Shown here in pieces: positions 44,731-59,692 of a stretch of DNA of 64,000 nucleotides. The stretch is from Notolepis coatsorum (taxonomy: Eukaryota > Chordata > Actinopteri > Aulopiformes > Paralepididae). Where the stretch lies: contig OZ020589.1 in NCBI GenBank assembly GCA_963971535.1, positions 49,263,492-49,327,491 on the forward strand, written 5' to 3'. Within the stretch, counting starts at the first letter, position 1; each line of letters begins with the position of its first letter. The notes below the pieces were generated by a model. It was not told where the DNA came from. It saw nothing but the letters and a program-made list of their open reading frames with translations, and did no database searches. The translations under genes and the position numbers were made by a program.

Positions 44731-44833
44731 GAGGTGAATAGGGGTGTACATGTGGAGAACGTTTTTTTATTATTAGAATGGATTAAAGGGATAGTTCCAC
44801 TAGAGCAGAGCGTAAAGCTATACGATTTATAAC

Positions 44834-46290
44834 AGACACTTACACTGTTGCTGTTCTACACAAGATACACAAGCATGCACCAGTTAAGAAGCTCAGTATA
44901 AAGGATAGAATAACTCCCTGGTTTTCACCTGAACTAGCAGCTTTATTCAGGGGAAGGATTGGAGCCTGGTCACTTGCCAGACACTCTGGAGACCCATCAC
45001 ATTGGCTATATTTTTGACAAATTAGGAATATATGCACAGCATCACTGAGAAAAGCGAAATCTGATTATTATCTAGATCTAATTACCCGCTCCTATGCAAA
45101 CCCTGCAGGCTTTTGGAGGCCAGTGAACTCTAGTAAAGTACATGGGACTGCTGTTTCCTTGCCTACTCACATTCAATGTGGGAACTTCTGTTTTAAGAGG
45201 GGTTTGTTTGGCATTTAACAAACACTTTGCCAAGGCCGAGCATTAGTTTGACAAGGCATACACAGGCCCCCTCCCCTTATCGGAGATCCCGTGAGCGGGA
45301 GAACAAAAGAGACGAAAAGGTGTGAAAACGGCTACATCTCGGCAGAGAGGATTTTTCATAAATGCCGAAAATGTTGCGTGATTCAGAATTAGGTACAAAA
45401 TTCGGATATTCGCAATTTCTAGTGATTTGAAATGTTCTCTATCTGTTTCCTTATTTGCTAAATGTAATATGACTTGTAAATGGGTTCATTATTGTTGTCC
45501 GGCTGTATAATTTCCCTTGCTCTCTAAAGAACTACAGTTGAGTCATAGGGGAGGGGCTGAATACTTTCACTCTCGAGTGTCGGGGACAGACGTGCAGACA
45601 TAACAGCATAAAAGCCTTCCCACTCTCCCTTTGTGTGTGTGTCTGCATAATACCTCCGGGAATCCGCAGAGTCATGACGTGCAGAAAAGTTACCATACCT
45701 CCGCGTCCGAAGCTCTGATCAACTGATGCTTGGTTTTAAATTGTTCAGGAGACTCATTATGACAAACGCCTCATTATGATCATGTCTCTAAAAACGACAG
45801 CCCGAGCTTAGTCTACTTGTTTGGGGATAAAGCTTATGTGCTGCATGTGGTTGTCGCATGTCAGTTGATCATACTTTGATCTTACAATTGTTATGTAATA
45901 TTGGTTCAAATGGAATGGCTTGTGATTGTTTTGTGAGTTATTTGTTTGAGAAACGTCAGTGTGTGAAGTCCAGGAGTGTCCAATCTAAATTATTGTCTGT
46001 AACAAAGGGTATCCCGCAGAGTTACATTTTACGTCCAGTCTTTTTTTTTTACAATTTATATTAATGCTATTGTCTCTTCTCTGAGTGCTTTTCAAGTCCA
46101 ATCTCTATGCTGACGACACTACTGTGTATTGTATTGTTGATTCTGTACAGCTAGCCACTAAGAACCTGCAACTCTCCTTCTTTGCTCTATGCGCTTATTC
46201 ATTTTAACTGGTTCTTCATGCTGTTTTCTAGAGCCAGAAATATTGATTATGATAGTATGCATTTATTCACTAGAAATATATCTAACATTA
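44834..46290 (+). pseudogene. LINE remnant continuing beyond copy 3
   Basis: 44836-45240 encodes the linker between endonuclease and RT (HAPVKKLSIKDRITPWFSPE, AWSLARHSGDPSHWLYFRQ, LRKAKSDYYLDLITRSYANP, GFWRPVNSSK). After an unassigned block (about 45290-45855) the RT resumes with VDHTLILQLLCNIGSNGM, then a degraded PQG motif (GIPQSYILRPVFF) and a frameshifted YADDTT at ~46110. 46190-46290 continues the C-terminal part in scattered frames. Confidence 0.7.
45290..45855. other. Unassigned block within the LINE remnant
   Basis: Interrupts or replaces the 5' half of the LINE RT. It contains agagacgaaaagg and a short (gt)n at 45632. No coding family or terminal repeats recognised. Confidence 0.35.
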
Positions 46291-47236
<946 letters not shown>

Positions 47237-47392
47237 GTGCGTGTACTGGGCTTGGGGCCAGCAGTGCTTGTGCTCCAGTCCCTTGGTTCTAATGATCTTG
47301 TAATGCTAGAACTGATTTATTCTCTCTTTCCTTCTCCCTCTATCTCTCTTTTTAGCCTCTTCGTCTTTCTCCCCTCTTCTCACTCCAGGACT

Positions 47393-47579
<187 letters not shown>

Positions 47580-47943
47580 GTCTCCCCTCTATCTCCCTGA
47601 CTCCCCTCTCCCACCCCCTCCCTCTCTCTCCCATCTCTGTCTGTCTCACTCTGACCACCCTGAACTAAACCCACCTCACTCACTCCCTTGCTGTGCTTAC
47701 TGTGGTAAAAATGCTGCTGTGCCAGCCAGTAGCACAGGTTCAACTCCAAGCACATTTACTGTGAGGACACAGGGTACGCACGCACACGGCTTACTGCTGA
47801 TAGGTGATCTTTCAGGAAGCAGGAGGGGGCTGAGTGGACGGATCTATCATGGAGTGGAGAGTAGAGGAACTGTCACAGAGGAGAGAGTGGGATAGCTCCA
47901 ACAGGAGGCAGAGGGAAATAGATAGAGAGGATGGATGGGTGGT

Positions 47944-48738
<795 letters not shown>

Positions 48739-48774
48739 TTGTGTGTGTGTGTGTGTGTGTCAACATACAAAAAA

Positions 48775-49848
<1,074 letters not shown>

Positions 49849-50599
49849 TCCTTGAATCATGACAAATCTCTAGCATCCCACTGCGATGGTTATTTCTACC
49901 AGCAATATGCCAAAATACACTTTCTAGCCTGGAAGGAGTCAACCAACCCAGATGAATCATCAAAAGAGCAATCTTCATAGATATATATAGGCCATAGCCA
50001 GGAAATGACCACCTTATATCACAATGTTGCTAGATTGGAAATATGAACCCTATCTGACACACACTCAGATGACTGGCTCATGCTTAACCCTTTTCCCGCC
50101 AATAACGTTGTACGACGGGTTTCAAGCTCATGCGAATTCTGCCAATAACGGCGTACGACGTGATTCTGATCATAATTTTATATTTTCGCCATGGTATTCA
50201 TATTCCACTCACGGAGCCTTGTCAGATGCTGATGGACTCAGCACAACTCTGCAACGCTTCAATACTGCCACCTGGTGGCTGATCTGCGAGTTGCCAAACC
50301 CTGTTGCAAATGCCCGTTGCAGCTTGGTCCGTCCCCTAATTCCGTCCGGCCACTCGTTTTAGCGTCCCGGGACTCAATACACACAACGTGGATATGGATC
50401 TTTGCCATAACTCAATAATCTACATGATTTGGGCGTGTATTAGTAATATACAAACCGGAAATGGATCGCCTAGATCCCCACTACATAACTGGGATCTGTT
50501 TGCTCCACTCTCATCGCCCAACGGTACGAGGAGACTGACGTGAGTTTCAACGTTTTTGTTTATCATTTTCGATACAAACTGCTCTGATCAATATATCAC
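49849..50599. other. Unassigned spacer; target region of the Gypsy element
   Basis: Contains two similar phrases (cgccaataacgttgtacgac and gccaataacggcgtacgacg at 50098 and 50141). No gene seen. Confidence 0.4.
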
Positions 50600-50605
50600 C
50601 CATAC

Positions 50606-51025
50606 TGTTATGTTCTGGTTACTGACTACGGTCGGGAACCACCCACCATCTCTGTCTTCTGTCACCTGACTACTGTCACTTGTTTTCCCTGTCATTTAGT
50701 GCTGTCACTTAGGGGTTGGCTTCTGATTGGCTGTCACAGGGGTGTGTGTGGAATGTTGGTATTTGGTGGCTATTTAACATTCCTTCCTTCTGCTTGTCAT
50801 TCGTCAGGTCTTCACTATAGGCGTTCGGAGATAACGCGGCCGGTTCCAGTTCTGGACCACCACTAAGCCCCATTATCTATTCTCTCGTTCCTTTGCCCTC
50901 GGCATAGTATCCTAGTCTTACTCTTTGTGTTCTTTACTATTAAAGTCGAATCTGTTCAAGAGTATACCATCTCCGTCTCTGTGATTGCCTACAACAATTG
51001 GAACTCACCTACCGCCATCCTGACA
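50606..51025 (+). repeat. 5' LTR
   Basis: 420 bp, starting tgttatgttc and ending catcctgaca. A TATA-like tatttaa (50771-50777) lies ~26 bp upstream of the likely transcription start (gtcaggtcttc, 50803). A polyadenylation-like attaaag lies at 50939. Confidence 0.95.
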
Positions 51026-51036
51026 GAAGACCTGAC
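51026..51036 (+). promoter_or_regulatory. Self-priming primer-binding site
   Basis: gaagacctgac, immediately after the 5' LTR, is the exact reverse complement of gtcaggtcttc at 50803-50813. That segment lies ~26-32 bp after the TATA-like box and so is likely the first 11 nt of the RNA. In Tf1/sushi elements the RNA 5' end folds back to prime minus-strand synthesis. Confidence 0.75.
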
Positions 51037-51048
51037 CATCAGAGTTCC

Positions 51049-52110
51049 ATGGAGGCGATCATGGAGATGCTCCAGGCACAGAAGAGTGCACAGGAGCGCA
51101 TGGAGGGACACCAGCAGCTGGTCAGCGCCGAGTTGGTTCGGCTGGGCGGGATCGTCAGCTTGTCGCAGGAGACGGCGCATTCGGCGCTACTCACAGCCCA
51201 GCAGGCACAAGTTGAGGTGGCTGGGGTAAGGACGACGGTGGGAGAGGCGGCGGCAGGAGAGGCGCCGTTCAACACGACGTTCAACACTGAGGAGAGTCGG
51301 GGAGCTTTTGGGCACCAGGAGCGGACCCAGGAGCCACGGCTACCCCCACCAGGCCGCTACGCGGGAGCACCGGAGGGATGCAGAGAGTTCATCACCCAGT
51401 GCTCACTCGTGTTCCAGCTGCAGCCACGTTCATTTCCCTCTTCCAGATCACAAGTCGCATATATTATCACCCTCCTCACCGGTCGAGCACTCTCCTCGGC
51501 TACGGCCAAATTGGAGAGCGGATCGTCAATCTGCGACAGTGTGGACGACTTCACCAGGGAGTTGAGAAGAGTATTCGATACTTCCTGAGTACTCTCGATC
51601 TTCGAGGCCGGTGGGCGGCTTCTCGCCTGCCGGCAGGGCCTCCGCACGGTCTCAGATTACGCCATCGAATTTCGGATCGTGGCTCGGGAGGCAGCTTGGC
51701 GGGAAATTCCTGGTGTGGTCTTGTTCGTCAAGGGACTCTCCGCACGGATGAGGGACGAGCTCGCCGTGCGTGAGATCCCTGAGCAGCTGGAAGCGCTCAT
51801 CAACACCGCCATACGGATGGACAACCGACATCGGGAGAGAGAGAGGGAGCGTGATAATACTACCCAGGTACGTGTCCCTTCTCCTCCCGGTGTTGATACT
51901 TTCCCGCATTACACAAGTGGGCCACTGGTTGATGAATCCATGCAGCTTGGGGCGCTGTCGCTCTCAGACGACGAGCGGCGGCGCTTCATCGAGGAGCGAC
52001 GCTGCTTCCGGTGCGGCCGCACCGGTCATCGTTTTGGCAGCTGTTGGGACCTGGCTGGCTCAACTCGGCGGCAGTCAGGAAGAGGAGGTGCTCCGCCGGG
52101 CCTCGAGAGG
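51049..52110 (+). pseudogene. gag with CCHC zinc knuckle
   Basis: ATG at 51049 (MEAIMEMLQAQKSAQERMEG). A coiled-coil-like N-terminus is followed by a retrotransposon gag domain (EGCREFITQCSLVFQLQP, DFTRELRRVFD). A TGA at 51586-51588 interrupts it, after which the same frame continues (ACRQGLRTVSDYAIEFRIVA, LSARMRDELAVREIP) to a CCHC knuckle CFRCGRTGHRFGSC at 52003-52044. Gag would form the cytoplasmic particle and bind RNA. A single nonsense change is the main lesion. Confidence 0.9.
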
Positions 52111-54030
52111 GCGCCAGCAGGTGGGCTCATCCCAGCACTACCATCAGACACACGTACATTTCTGAAGGTGGCGGTTAACTGTGGGGGTGACGTTAGGGGA
52201 ACTAAGGCTCTCATTGACTCAGGGGCGGCGGGCAATTTCATTCACTTGGGGTTGGTGAGAGAATGGGGAATCCCGGTAGAGGAGTTCCTATTCCTATCTA
52301 CGCCCTGGACGGTCAGCCCCTGGGCAGTGGGAGCGTCACTTAACGCACAGTTCCTATACACATCCGGGTGGCGGGTGGGGGGTGGGAGTAGGTTAAATTA
52401 TTTGTCATTGTCTCCCCCTATTCTGTAATGGTGTTGGGTCATCCCTGGTTGTCTTCATGTATACGTCTTATTAATTGGAGCACGGGCAAGCTCTCAACGG
52501 AGGTCTAAGTGAAGTCGGTCGTCGGCGAGAGTTTGTCCATTCCCTTGTCTTCCCCCCCCTCTTCTCTTTTTTCTCCTTCTTCTCTCTCCAGGATGGTGGG
52601 GAGCGTCGCAGATTCTGTTCTACCCTCTAATCCCGATTTGATAGGGGTTCCTGAGATCTATTGGGACCTAGCGGATGTTTTTAGCAAGACGCATGCTAAA
52701 GCACTACCGCCTCATAGATCATACGACTGTCCCATTAATCTCCTACCCGGTACCTCCCCGCCTCGCAGGCGAATGTTCTCTCTCTCACGCCCCGAGACCT
52801 TGGCCATGAACACCTACATTGAGGAGGCATTGCTTGCGGGGCACATACGTCCTTCCACATCCCCTGCCGGCGCTGGTTTCTTCTTTGTTGATAAAAAAGA
52901 TGGGGATCAGCGTCCGTGCATTGATTATAGGGGATTGAATGACGTTTCCATCAAGAACCGATATCCTTTACCTCTCATGGACACTGCCTTTGAGTGCTTA
53001 CAGGGGGCACAGGTCTTTTCTAAACTTGACTTACGTAATGCATACAATCTGGTCAGGATTAGAGAAGGAGACGAGTGGAAGACTGCATTTAATACGCCTA
53101 ATGGTCACTATGAGTATTTTGTCATGCCCTTTGGTTTGGCTAATGCTCCGGCAGTCTTCCAAGCCCTGGTTAACGACGTGCTGCAAGACTTGATTGGGGT
53201 GTCGGTGTTTGTTTACCTAGATGATATCCTAATTTTTTCTCGCGATATGGTGCAACACCAACTGCATGTTTGGGAGGTGCTAGACTGTCTCCTCAAGCAT
53301 CAACTATTCGTTAAGGCTGAGAAGTGTGTGTTTCACACTGATACCGTTTCCTTCCTGGGCTTTGTGTTGACGAAGGGTGATCTGCGCATGGATTCGGCCA
53401 AGGTGAGTGCAGTCTTGGACTGGCCATGGCCTTCGTCGCTCAAGGGGTTACAACGTTTTTTGGGCTTTGCAAATTTTTACAGGCGCTTTATTCACAACTT
53501 TAGCGCCTTAGCCAATCCGTTAACAGCTCTCACTAAAGCCTCTCTCCCTGGCTTTGAATGGTCGCCTAGGGCAGAGTCGGCCTTCTGCGATCTCAAACGT
53601 CGGTTTACATCCGCTCCTGTATTGATCCGCCACGATGCGGAGGTTCCGTTCATTGTGGAGGTGGATGCCTCTGACATCGCGGTGGGGGGGGTGCTCTCTC
53701 AGAGATGCTTAAAGGATGGGAAAGTGCACCCGTGTGCTTTTTTTTCTCGCCGTCTGTCACCAGCCGAGCGTAACTACGACGTGGGTAATCGGGAGTTATT
53801 GGCTATCAAATTGGCACTGGAGGAATGGAGACATTGGTTGGAGGGGCACATCCTTTCATTGTTTGGACCGATCATAAGAACTTGGCTTACATCCAAGGGG
53901 CTAAACGCCTTAACGCTCGCCAGGCCAGGTGGGCGTTATTCTTCACAAGATTTCGATTTACCATCTCCTATAGGCCCGGTTCCAAGAATATCAAACCCGA
54001 CGCGTTATCGCGCCAGTTTGATCTTCCTGG
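52111..54030 (+). pseudogene. pol: protease, reverse transcriptase and RNase H
   Basis: Protease is recognised by ALIDSGAAGNFIHLGLVREW (catalytic Asp codon 52216-52218). A frameshift near 52290 follows. RT is open from ~52509: [63 protein letters not shown] and YLDD (53214-53225), then [16 protein letters not shown]. RNase H has [17 protein letters not shown] and [13 protein letters not shown], loses one base near 53845, and continues in another frame with [13 protein letters not shown] and [11 protein letters not shown]. All core catalytic residues are visible, but the frame is broken twice. Confidence 0.93.
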
Positions 54031-55446
54031 TCGGGAGGAGCAGCCCCATCCCATTATTCCACCGGCCTTGATTTTGGCACCCGTGTCTTGGGGCATAGAT
54101 AAGGTGGTAAGGTCGGCGCTGACGCGGGAGCCCGATCCTGGTGGGGGCCCTCCGGGGCGGTCGTATGTGCCCAAGGCGGCACGCTCACGTTTGCTGCAGT
54201 GGGCACATGCCTCATCCCTCACCAGCCACCCTGGGGCCACCAGGACCCTGGAATTTATCCGTAGGAGGTTCTGGTGGCCGACAGTGGAGGGGGATACGCG
54301 TTCCTTTGTGGTGGCCTGCCCGGCGTGCGCGCGCAGTAAGACCTCTCGCCGTGCACCAGCAGGTCTCCTCCGGCCGCTTCCTATTCCTAAACGGCCCTGG
54401 TCGCACATATCCCTGGACTTTATTTCTGGCCTTCCCCTTTCGGACGGGTTCACCGCCATTTTGGTGGTGGTGGACCGGTTCTCTAAGGCGGCTCACTTTG
54501 TTCCTCTCCCCAAGCTTCCATCGGCCCGATAGACTGCTGATCTGGTGATACAGCATGTCTTTCGGGTCCACAGGCTTCCGGTGGATATCGTGTCGGACCG
54601 GGGTCCTCAGTTCGCTTCCAGGTTCTGGAAGGCGTTTGCCGCCGGTCTCGACGCCTTTCGTCTGGGTTTCATCCGCAGTCAAACGGGCAGATGGAGCGCG
54701 TCAACCAGGACCTGGAGGGGGTCTTGAGGTGTTACGTTGCCGGTTGCCCGACAACGTGGAGTAGGAGGTTGGCTTGGGCTGAGTACGTGCATAATACCCT
54801 CCTCTCCTCCTCTACCGGTATGTCTCCCTTTCAGTGTCAGTATGGTTTTCAACCTCCTCTGTTTCCTGAGCAGGAGCAGGAGGTGGAGGTGCCCTCGGCC
54901 CAGGCACACGTGGCTCGCTAACGCAGGACGTGGAAGCAGGTTTGGGTGGCGCTGCAGAAGGTTTCGGTTAGTACCCAGCGGCAGGCTAACCGCAAGCATC
55001 GTCCGGCTCCGGTTTACCGTCCTGGGCAGCGGGTTTGGCTTTCCACCCGGGATCTCCCTCTCCGGGTGGAATCCAGGAAGCTGGCTCCTCGCTTTATAGG
55101 GCCCTTTAAAGTGGTGCGTCGGGTGAATCCTGTGGCTTACAGGCTACGGCTTCCGAGCTCTATGAGGGTTCATCCGACGTTTCATGTGTCCCTGTTGAAG
55201 CCATTCCTCTCATCGCCCTTGGCCCCGCCACTGCCTACGGTTCCTCCGCCTCGGTTTATTGGTGGTCAGCCCATTTACACGGTGCGGAGGATACTGGGTT
55301 GTAGGCGGAGGGGTAGGGGGTTTCAGTTCTTGGTGGATTGGGAGGGGTACGGGATAGAAGAGCGTTCTTGGGTGCCTCAAAGGGATATTTTAGATCCCAG
55401 CCTGATCGTTGATTTCCGGCGGCTGAATCCCGAGGCCCCCAGGTGA
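54031..55446 (+). pseudogene. pol: integrase with chromodomain
   Basis: The zinc-binding part shows [16 protein letters not shown] and [12 protein letters not shown] (HHCC). The catalytic Asp-Asp-Glu triad sits in [20 protein letters not shown] and [18 protein letters not shown] at 54530-54532, a frameshift near 54660 and a TAA at 54919-54921 interrupt it. The C-terminus has [32 protein letters not shown], and a chromodomain ([34 protein letters not shown]) at ~55273-55413, which in chromoviruses steers insertion to marked chromatin. Confidence 0.93.
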
Positions 55447-55477
55447 ACGTCTGGTGCCGTTCGTCGGGGGAGGGTAC

Positions 55478-55897
55478 TGTTACGTTCTGGTTACTGACTA
55501 CGGTCGGGAACGACCCACCATCTCTGTCTTCTGTCACCTGACTACTGTCACTTGTTTTCCCTGTCATTTAGTGCTGTCACTTAGGGGTTGGCTTCTGATT
55601 GGCTGTCACGGGGGTGTGTGTGGAATGTTGGTATTTGGTGGCTATTTAACATTCCTTCCTTCTGCTTGTCATTCGTCAGGTCTTCACTATAGGCGTTCGG
55701 AGATAACGCGGCCGGTTCCAGTTCTGGACCACCACTAAGCTCCATTATCTATTCTCTCGTTCCTTTGCCCTCGGCATAGTATCCTAGTATTACTCTTTGT
55801 GTTCTTTACTATTAAAGTCGAACCTGTTCAAGTGTATACCATCTCCGTCTCTGTGATTGCCTACAACAATTGGAACTCACCTACCTCCATCCTGACA
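55478..55897 (+). repeat. 3' LTR
   Basis: 420 bp, 8 differences from the 5' LTR (1.9%). Preceded by a purine-rich stretch (cgggggagggtac, 55464-55477) that serves as polypurine tract. Confidence 0.95.
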
Positions 55898-55903
55898 CCA
55901 TAC

Positions 55904-57605
55904 TACATGAAGCATCTAACGACTATCACGAAATTATAAACGACCCCCCCCCCCCTCGTTCACCCGCGCATGATCAGTCATAACCCTTAGGACCATGTAC
56001 AGTTGACATTTTTAATATAGCGTCGATCGGTATCAAACTGCATTTGATGATCTAATATATCCATTTGTGCCTATATCTCACGTTCTGGGAAATACTGCAG
56101 AAAACGATAAAAACATATTTATACTCTAGACGGTAATTTCATATGAATGTGTGAATGAAAAAGTAAAACGTTGCTACATCGTGAACGATAAGTAATCGAT
56201 GTTGAATGGGCCATAGTAATGTCAATTTAGCAATACAATTTAAAAAGTTATAGCCCTGCAAAGAAGGTGAACATCTCCATAGACTTACAGTACTGGCAGA
56301 GAATGGTATAAGATGATCAAAGTGGTGGCAGGGAATGGGTTAAGGTCCCCAGAGTACAGACATGAACTTTGCTTTTTTTAATGATAAAAATCAATACTCC
56401 ACTATCCTCTGGACCATTGAAAACATGATTACTTTTTTGTCCTATTTATTCAATGTCTAATTTATCTAAAGTTATTTTTCTTTTCCTTGCTTTTTTATTA
56501 ACCCATTTTAATATGCCTGTAATCTCATTGGAGAGGGTAACCTCAATGTATTTGAGAGAATAAATAAAGGTAATGAATGAATGAATAAATGAATGAATGA
56601 TTACAGTAACGTTAGCGAATGTAAAGGTGCAGTGGTTTTCACAGGGTGAATGACCTCTGCCTAGTATATATAGGCAGAGTATCTTTTCACCCCTCATCAA
56701 TGGCAGTGTGAAGCAGGCTGAGATCTACCAAAACATACACTTTATATATGCACCCAAAATCTGTTAAACAAAGGAACAATCTCTGGTATGGTCCTTTAAG
56801 GTTACAACTATGACTACTTGGACATTACAGTATGTAAGTATAATGTGAATAGAGTTAACACCCAAGTGAGGTTTGAATTCTGACTTACCAATACTACCGG
56901 TAATATATAATAGCATTATTATAATATAAAATAATATAATAATCTCATTTGGGTACTCAACTTCATATTTTATGACTATTTTTATGACTGTGCTGTAAGC
57001 TGCGACTCCAGTAAGATATACAGTATGTTTCTACAGTGAGTTTCATAATTTAACTTCTAATGTTGATTTGTTGACTTTTAATTAGCCGAGCAGGGAGCGA
57101 TGAAAAGCAGAGCCTTTGTTGCCAAAACGAAATGTATTGTTATGAATAAAAATATACTTATGCGTTCGTTGTCTCTCTGAATAAGCATGTGTAGTATAGT
57201 GCAGGGAATTCTCTCTGAGCAGAAATCTAATGAATATCACTATCTCAACGTGCTGCTGAAATATATGATTTGTCACTAGGGTCCACAACCCTTCCTGGTC
57301 ATTTTCATTACCGCCATTATTGTAGGCTATACAATGTAACATGATACACAATGTTCTAACTCTTTACTCTGAGCTCTGTATACTGTACATGTACAAACAA
57401 CGGTACAGTATAAGCTGTGGTCCTTTATGGAAACAAAGCACTGATATGGTGTGGACATGGTGATGGGCGGCTCCCGTCTTTGTTCATCTATCAGGCACAT
57501 AGCTTGAACAAACATAGCTAATACATGTGGAGGTGAAATAGTTTAGAACTCAACATCTACTTAACCTGATACAGAGCTCTGCGATGACTAAGTTAGCAAG
57601 TTAAA
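55904..57605. other. Unassigned spacer
   Basis: AT-rich, with a C-run at 55945-55955 and an (atga)n-like stretch at 56568-56598 (aatgaatgaatgaataaatg) followed by no recognisable element. No gene signature. Short frames at 56446-56700 and 57082-57351 resemble no family. Confidence 0.4.
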
Positions 57606-58316
57606 CAAGATGGCGGAGGGTTAGCGGAATCTTTCAAGGAGTTTCTTCGACAAGAACACAAACTTACTCTGGAAATTAGGGCGGAGATTTCTGCCCTCTG
57701 CACGGAAGAACCTGGTGAAAAGAGAGCAAGCTGATATGGCACAGGGTCTCAAGGATTCCCTCAACCACATTCAACAATTAGAACAAACAGACGGGTCGAG
57801 AAAGAAAGAATTGAAGCAACTGAGGGATAAATGTTTTGACCTTGAAAGCAGAAGCAGGCGACAGAACCTGTGGTTTATTAGTATTCCAGAAGGAGTGGAG
57901 GGAACTAGTACCACAATCTTTATGGAGGAGCTCATCCCGGGGGTTAGTAGACAGAGCCCATAGAATCCAAAAAAGGAGAACAACCAAGACCCATAATCAC
58001 CCGGTTGAATTATTACACAAAAAGAGAGGATTATGGGCCTCGCCAGGGGGAAAGACCTCCTCCTCTCCCAGGGCACACTGGTCCATATACCCCGATCTAC
58101 CATGGGAGATAAGCAAGCTTAGGTCTCCGGGAGGCTAAAGTGGAATATATTATCCTGCAGCCCTGGCTATTAACCTGGAGAATGTGAGATACACTTTCCA
58201 TTTCCCACAAGCGGCAGAGGACTTCTCAGGCTACGATATCCAAGCGTTGAGACAGATAAATCACAACCCTGGTTTGTTTTCTTTTTTAACTTTTTTTACT
58301 GGCACCAGAGATGAAT
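57606..58316 (+). pseudogene. L1-type ORF1 remnant
   Basis: 57715-57960 encodes a coiled coil running into ELKQLRDKCFDLESRSRRQN and ISIPEGVEGTSTTIFMEELI, the hallmark entry to the RRM of L1 ORF1 proteins. After small frame changes the protein continues with VDRAHRIQK, then IYPDLPWEI, and ends with QAAEDFSGYDIQAL. ORF1p is an RNA-binding chaperone needed for retrotransposition. Several frameshifts disable it and no ORF2 follows. Confidence 0.75.
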
Positions 58317-59391
58317 GATTAGTAAACCAAGATATAAGGCGGCATGGTAACTCTACTATTGGTAGCCGATGGGCTTCTTCTATCTGGCAGGAAATGCGGA
58401 TATGTCTGTGTGATGTACGTGGGTTGGTCATTATCATTATTACTGTATTTGGAAGACCATGTGAACATCAGATTAGTATCATGAGTATGGGTTATGTTAT
58501 TCTTGGTTGTGTGATGTGTCATCTTCTAATTCTGTTTCTTTTCTCTTTTCCCAGATACCACTCATCCTCCTGATTGAGCTGATTGCACCTGCTTGATTAC
58601 ACCTGTGGGCAGTCAGTTGGATGAGTGGATATAACCTGGAAGATGGCACACACACGGGGCCCTCAGTTGGAAGTCACTGCCACGTCTCAGAGTGGAGTGA
58701 GGAGGCTGCCTTCTCGCCTAGCTGTTGCATGAAGCAATACTGTGTGGCTTGGTGCCATTTATCACATGAGTGTGGATTAATCCCCATAGCTGTGGTGTCC
58801 TAGGATCGGCACGTGGTTGTATTAGTTGTTAAGTGTTTGTTTGTATTATATGTATATCTTGTTTGTCCTCCCCTACCTTTTTCCCTGTGCACCATGGAGG
58901 AGGTTTAAATCCCTACCTCCATTCAATACATAATTTACTATTCGGAAAACGTCTTGTGTTGTGTCTTTTTTACCTACCTGGGACATTGTTTTGAACGCAT
59001 TTACTGAGAGAGGCTGCTTTTGCTCATGTGCAGCAGGCTCCAGTTGTTATTCTGTGTGGCCCTTAGACCTTCGTACATGACAGTCTGTTTGAAGACTTTG
59101 CCGACAGTTAAGTGAACAACAAGTCTGTAATAAATTTTTTCATCAAGCCACAAACTAATTTACAGGCTATCTCACCTGGTAACATTCATTTTAGGGGGTG
59201 GTTATGACTCACAGTACTCATAACAAACTATGGAATGTTTTTGTACCTTGACTCTAATTTTAGAACGTTTTTATAAGAAATAAGAGGCCTGTGTAGTGAA
59301 GAGACAGCAGGACTTTGTGTTTTTGTTTTCTGTTCCTGTTCAGGTGATACAACATTATATATTCTGGTTTACTAGATATATGGGTTAACAC
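58317..59391. other. Unassigned spacer
   Basis: 58560-58990 has moderately structured sequence (ttcaatacataatttactat before gtcttgtgttgtgtc) that resembles the end of an LTR, without a partner. A short frame at 58621-58803 matches no family I know. Confidence 0.35.
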
Positions 59392-59600
59392 TAGGGCTGT
59401 CAGTTTATCGCGTTAATTAGATGAATTAATTACACAGCAAATTATCGAGTTATGAAAATTAACTCAATATTTATTACAAAAAAAAGGCTCATTCATTTCA
59501 TAAGAATGTAGAATACACATTTACAGACTTTGTTTTAATATGGTCCATTTGCATGTTCTTGGTATATGATTCTAGGGACATCTACACTGTAAACCTGCAC
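59392..59600. mobile_element. Left part of a hAT element
   Basis: ctagggctgtcagtttatcg and the following cgcgttaattaga match the terminal region of the hAT family at 22830. No right end was found before the tandem repeat. Confidence 0.5.
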
Positions 59601-59692
59601 GTTCAAAATAATCAATTAGTTTGAGTAGGGTATACTCAATATTCTATGAAAGTTCTACTAACTTGAATGTCTTGAGTTCGTGTGACGTGTTC

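Larger units (their letters stand above)
41824..44833 (+). mobile_element. 5S/IR family element, copy 3 (no 5S segment)
   Basis: Order: inverted-repeat unit (41824-42115), left end with hairpin, GC-rich body homologous to copies 1 and 2 (for example 42575-43090, 43460-43600, 44090-44150, 44330-44400), then the right end. Left and right share a perfect 40-bp inverted repeat (42113-42152 and 44794-44833). The right end recurs inverted in the left unit with about four differences in 140 bp. The 5S-like segment of the other copies is absent: at ~43335 a short unrelated sequence stands in its place. Inserted into an old LINE. Confidence 0.85.
50606..55897 (+). mobile_element. Gypsy chromovirus (Tf1/sushi type), complete but broken
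   Basis: Flanked by ccatac at 50600-50605 and 55898-55903. Two 420-bp LTRs differ at 8 positions. Between them lie gag, protease, RT, RNase H, integrase and a C-terminal chromodomain in the order expected of a chromovirus. The primer site is of the self-priming type. Coding lesions include stops in gag (51586) and integrase (54530, 54919) and frameshifts in protease (~52290), RNase H (~53845) and integrase (~54660). It is therefore not autonomous today. Confidence 0.95.

Noticed and set aside
58621..58803. 60-codon frame after the L1 remnant
   Set aside because: No similarity I know of and an LTR-like context; likely chance.
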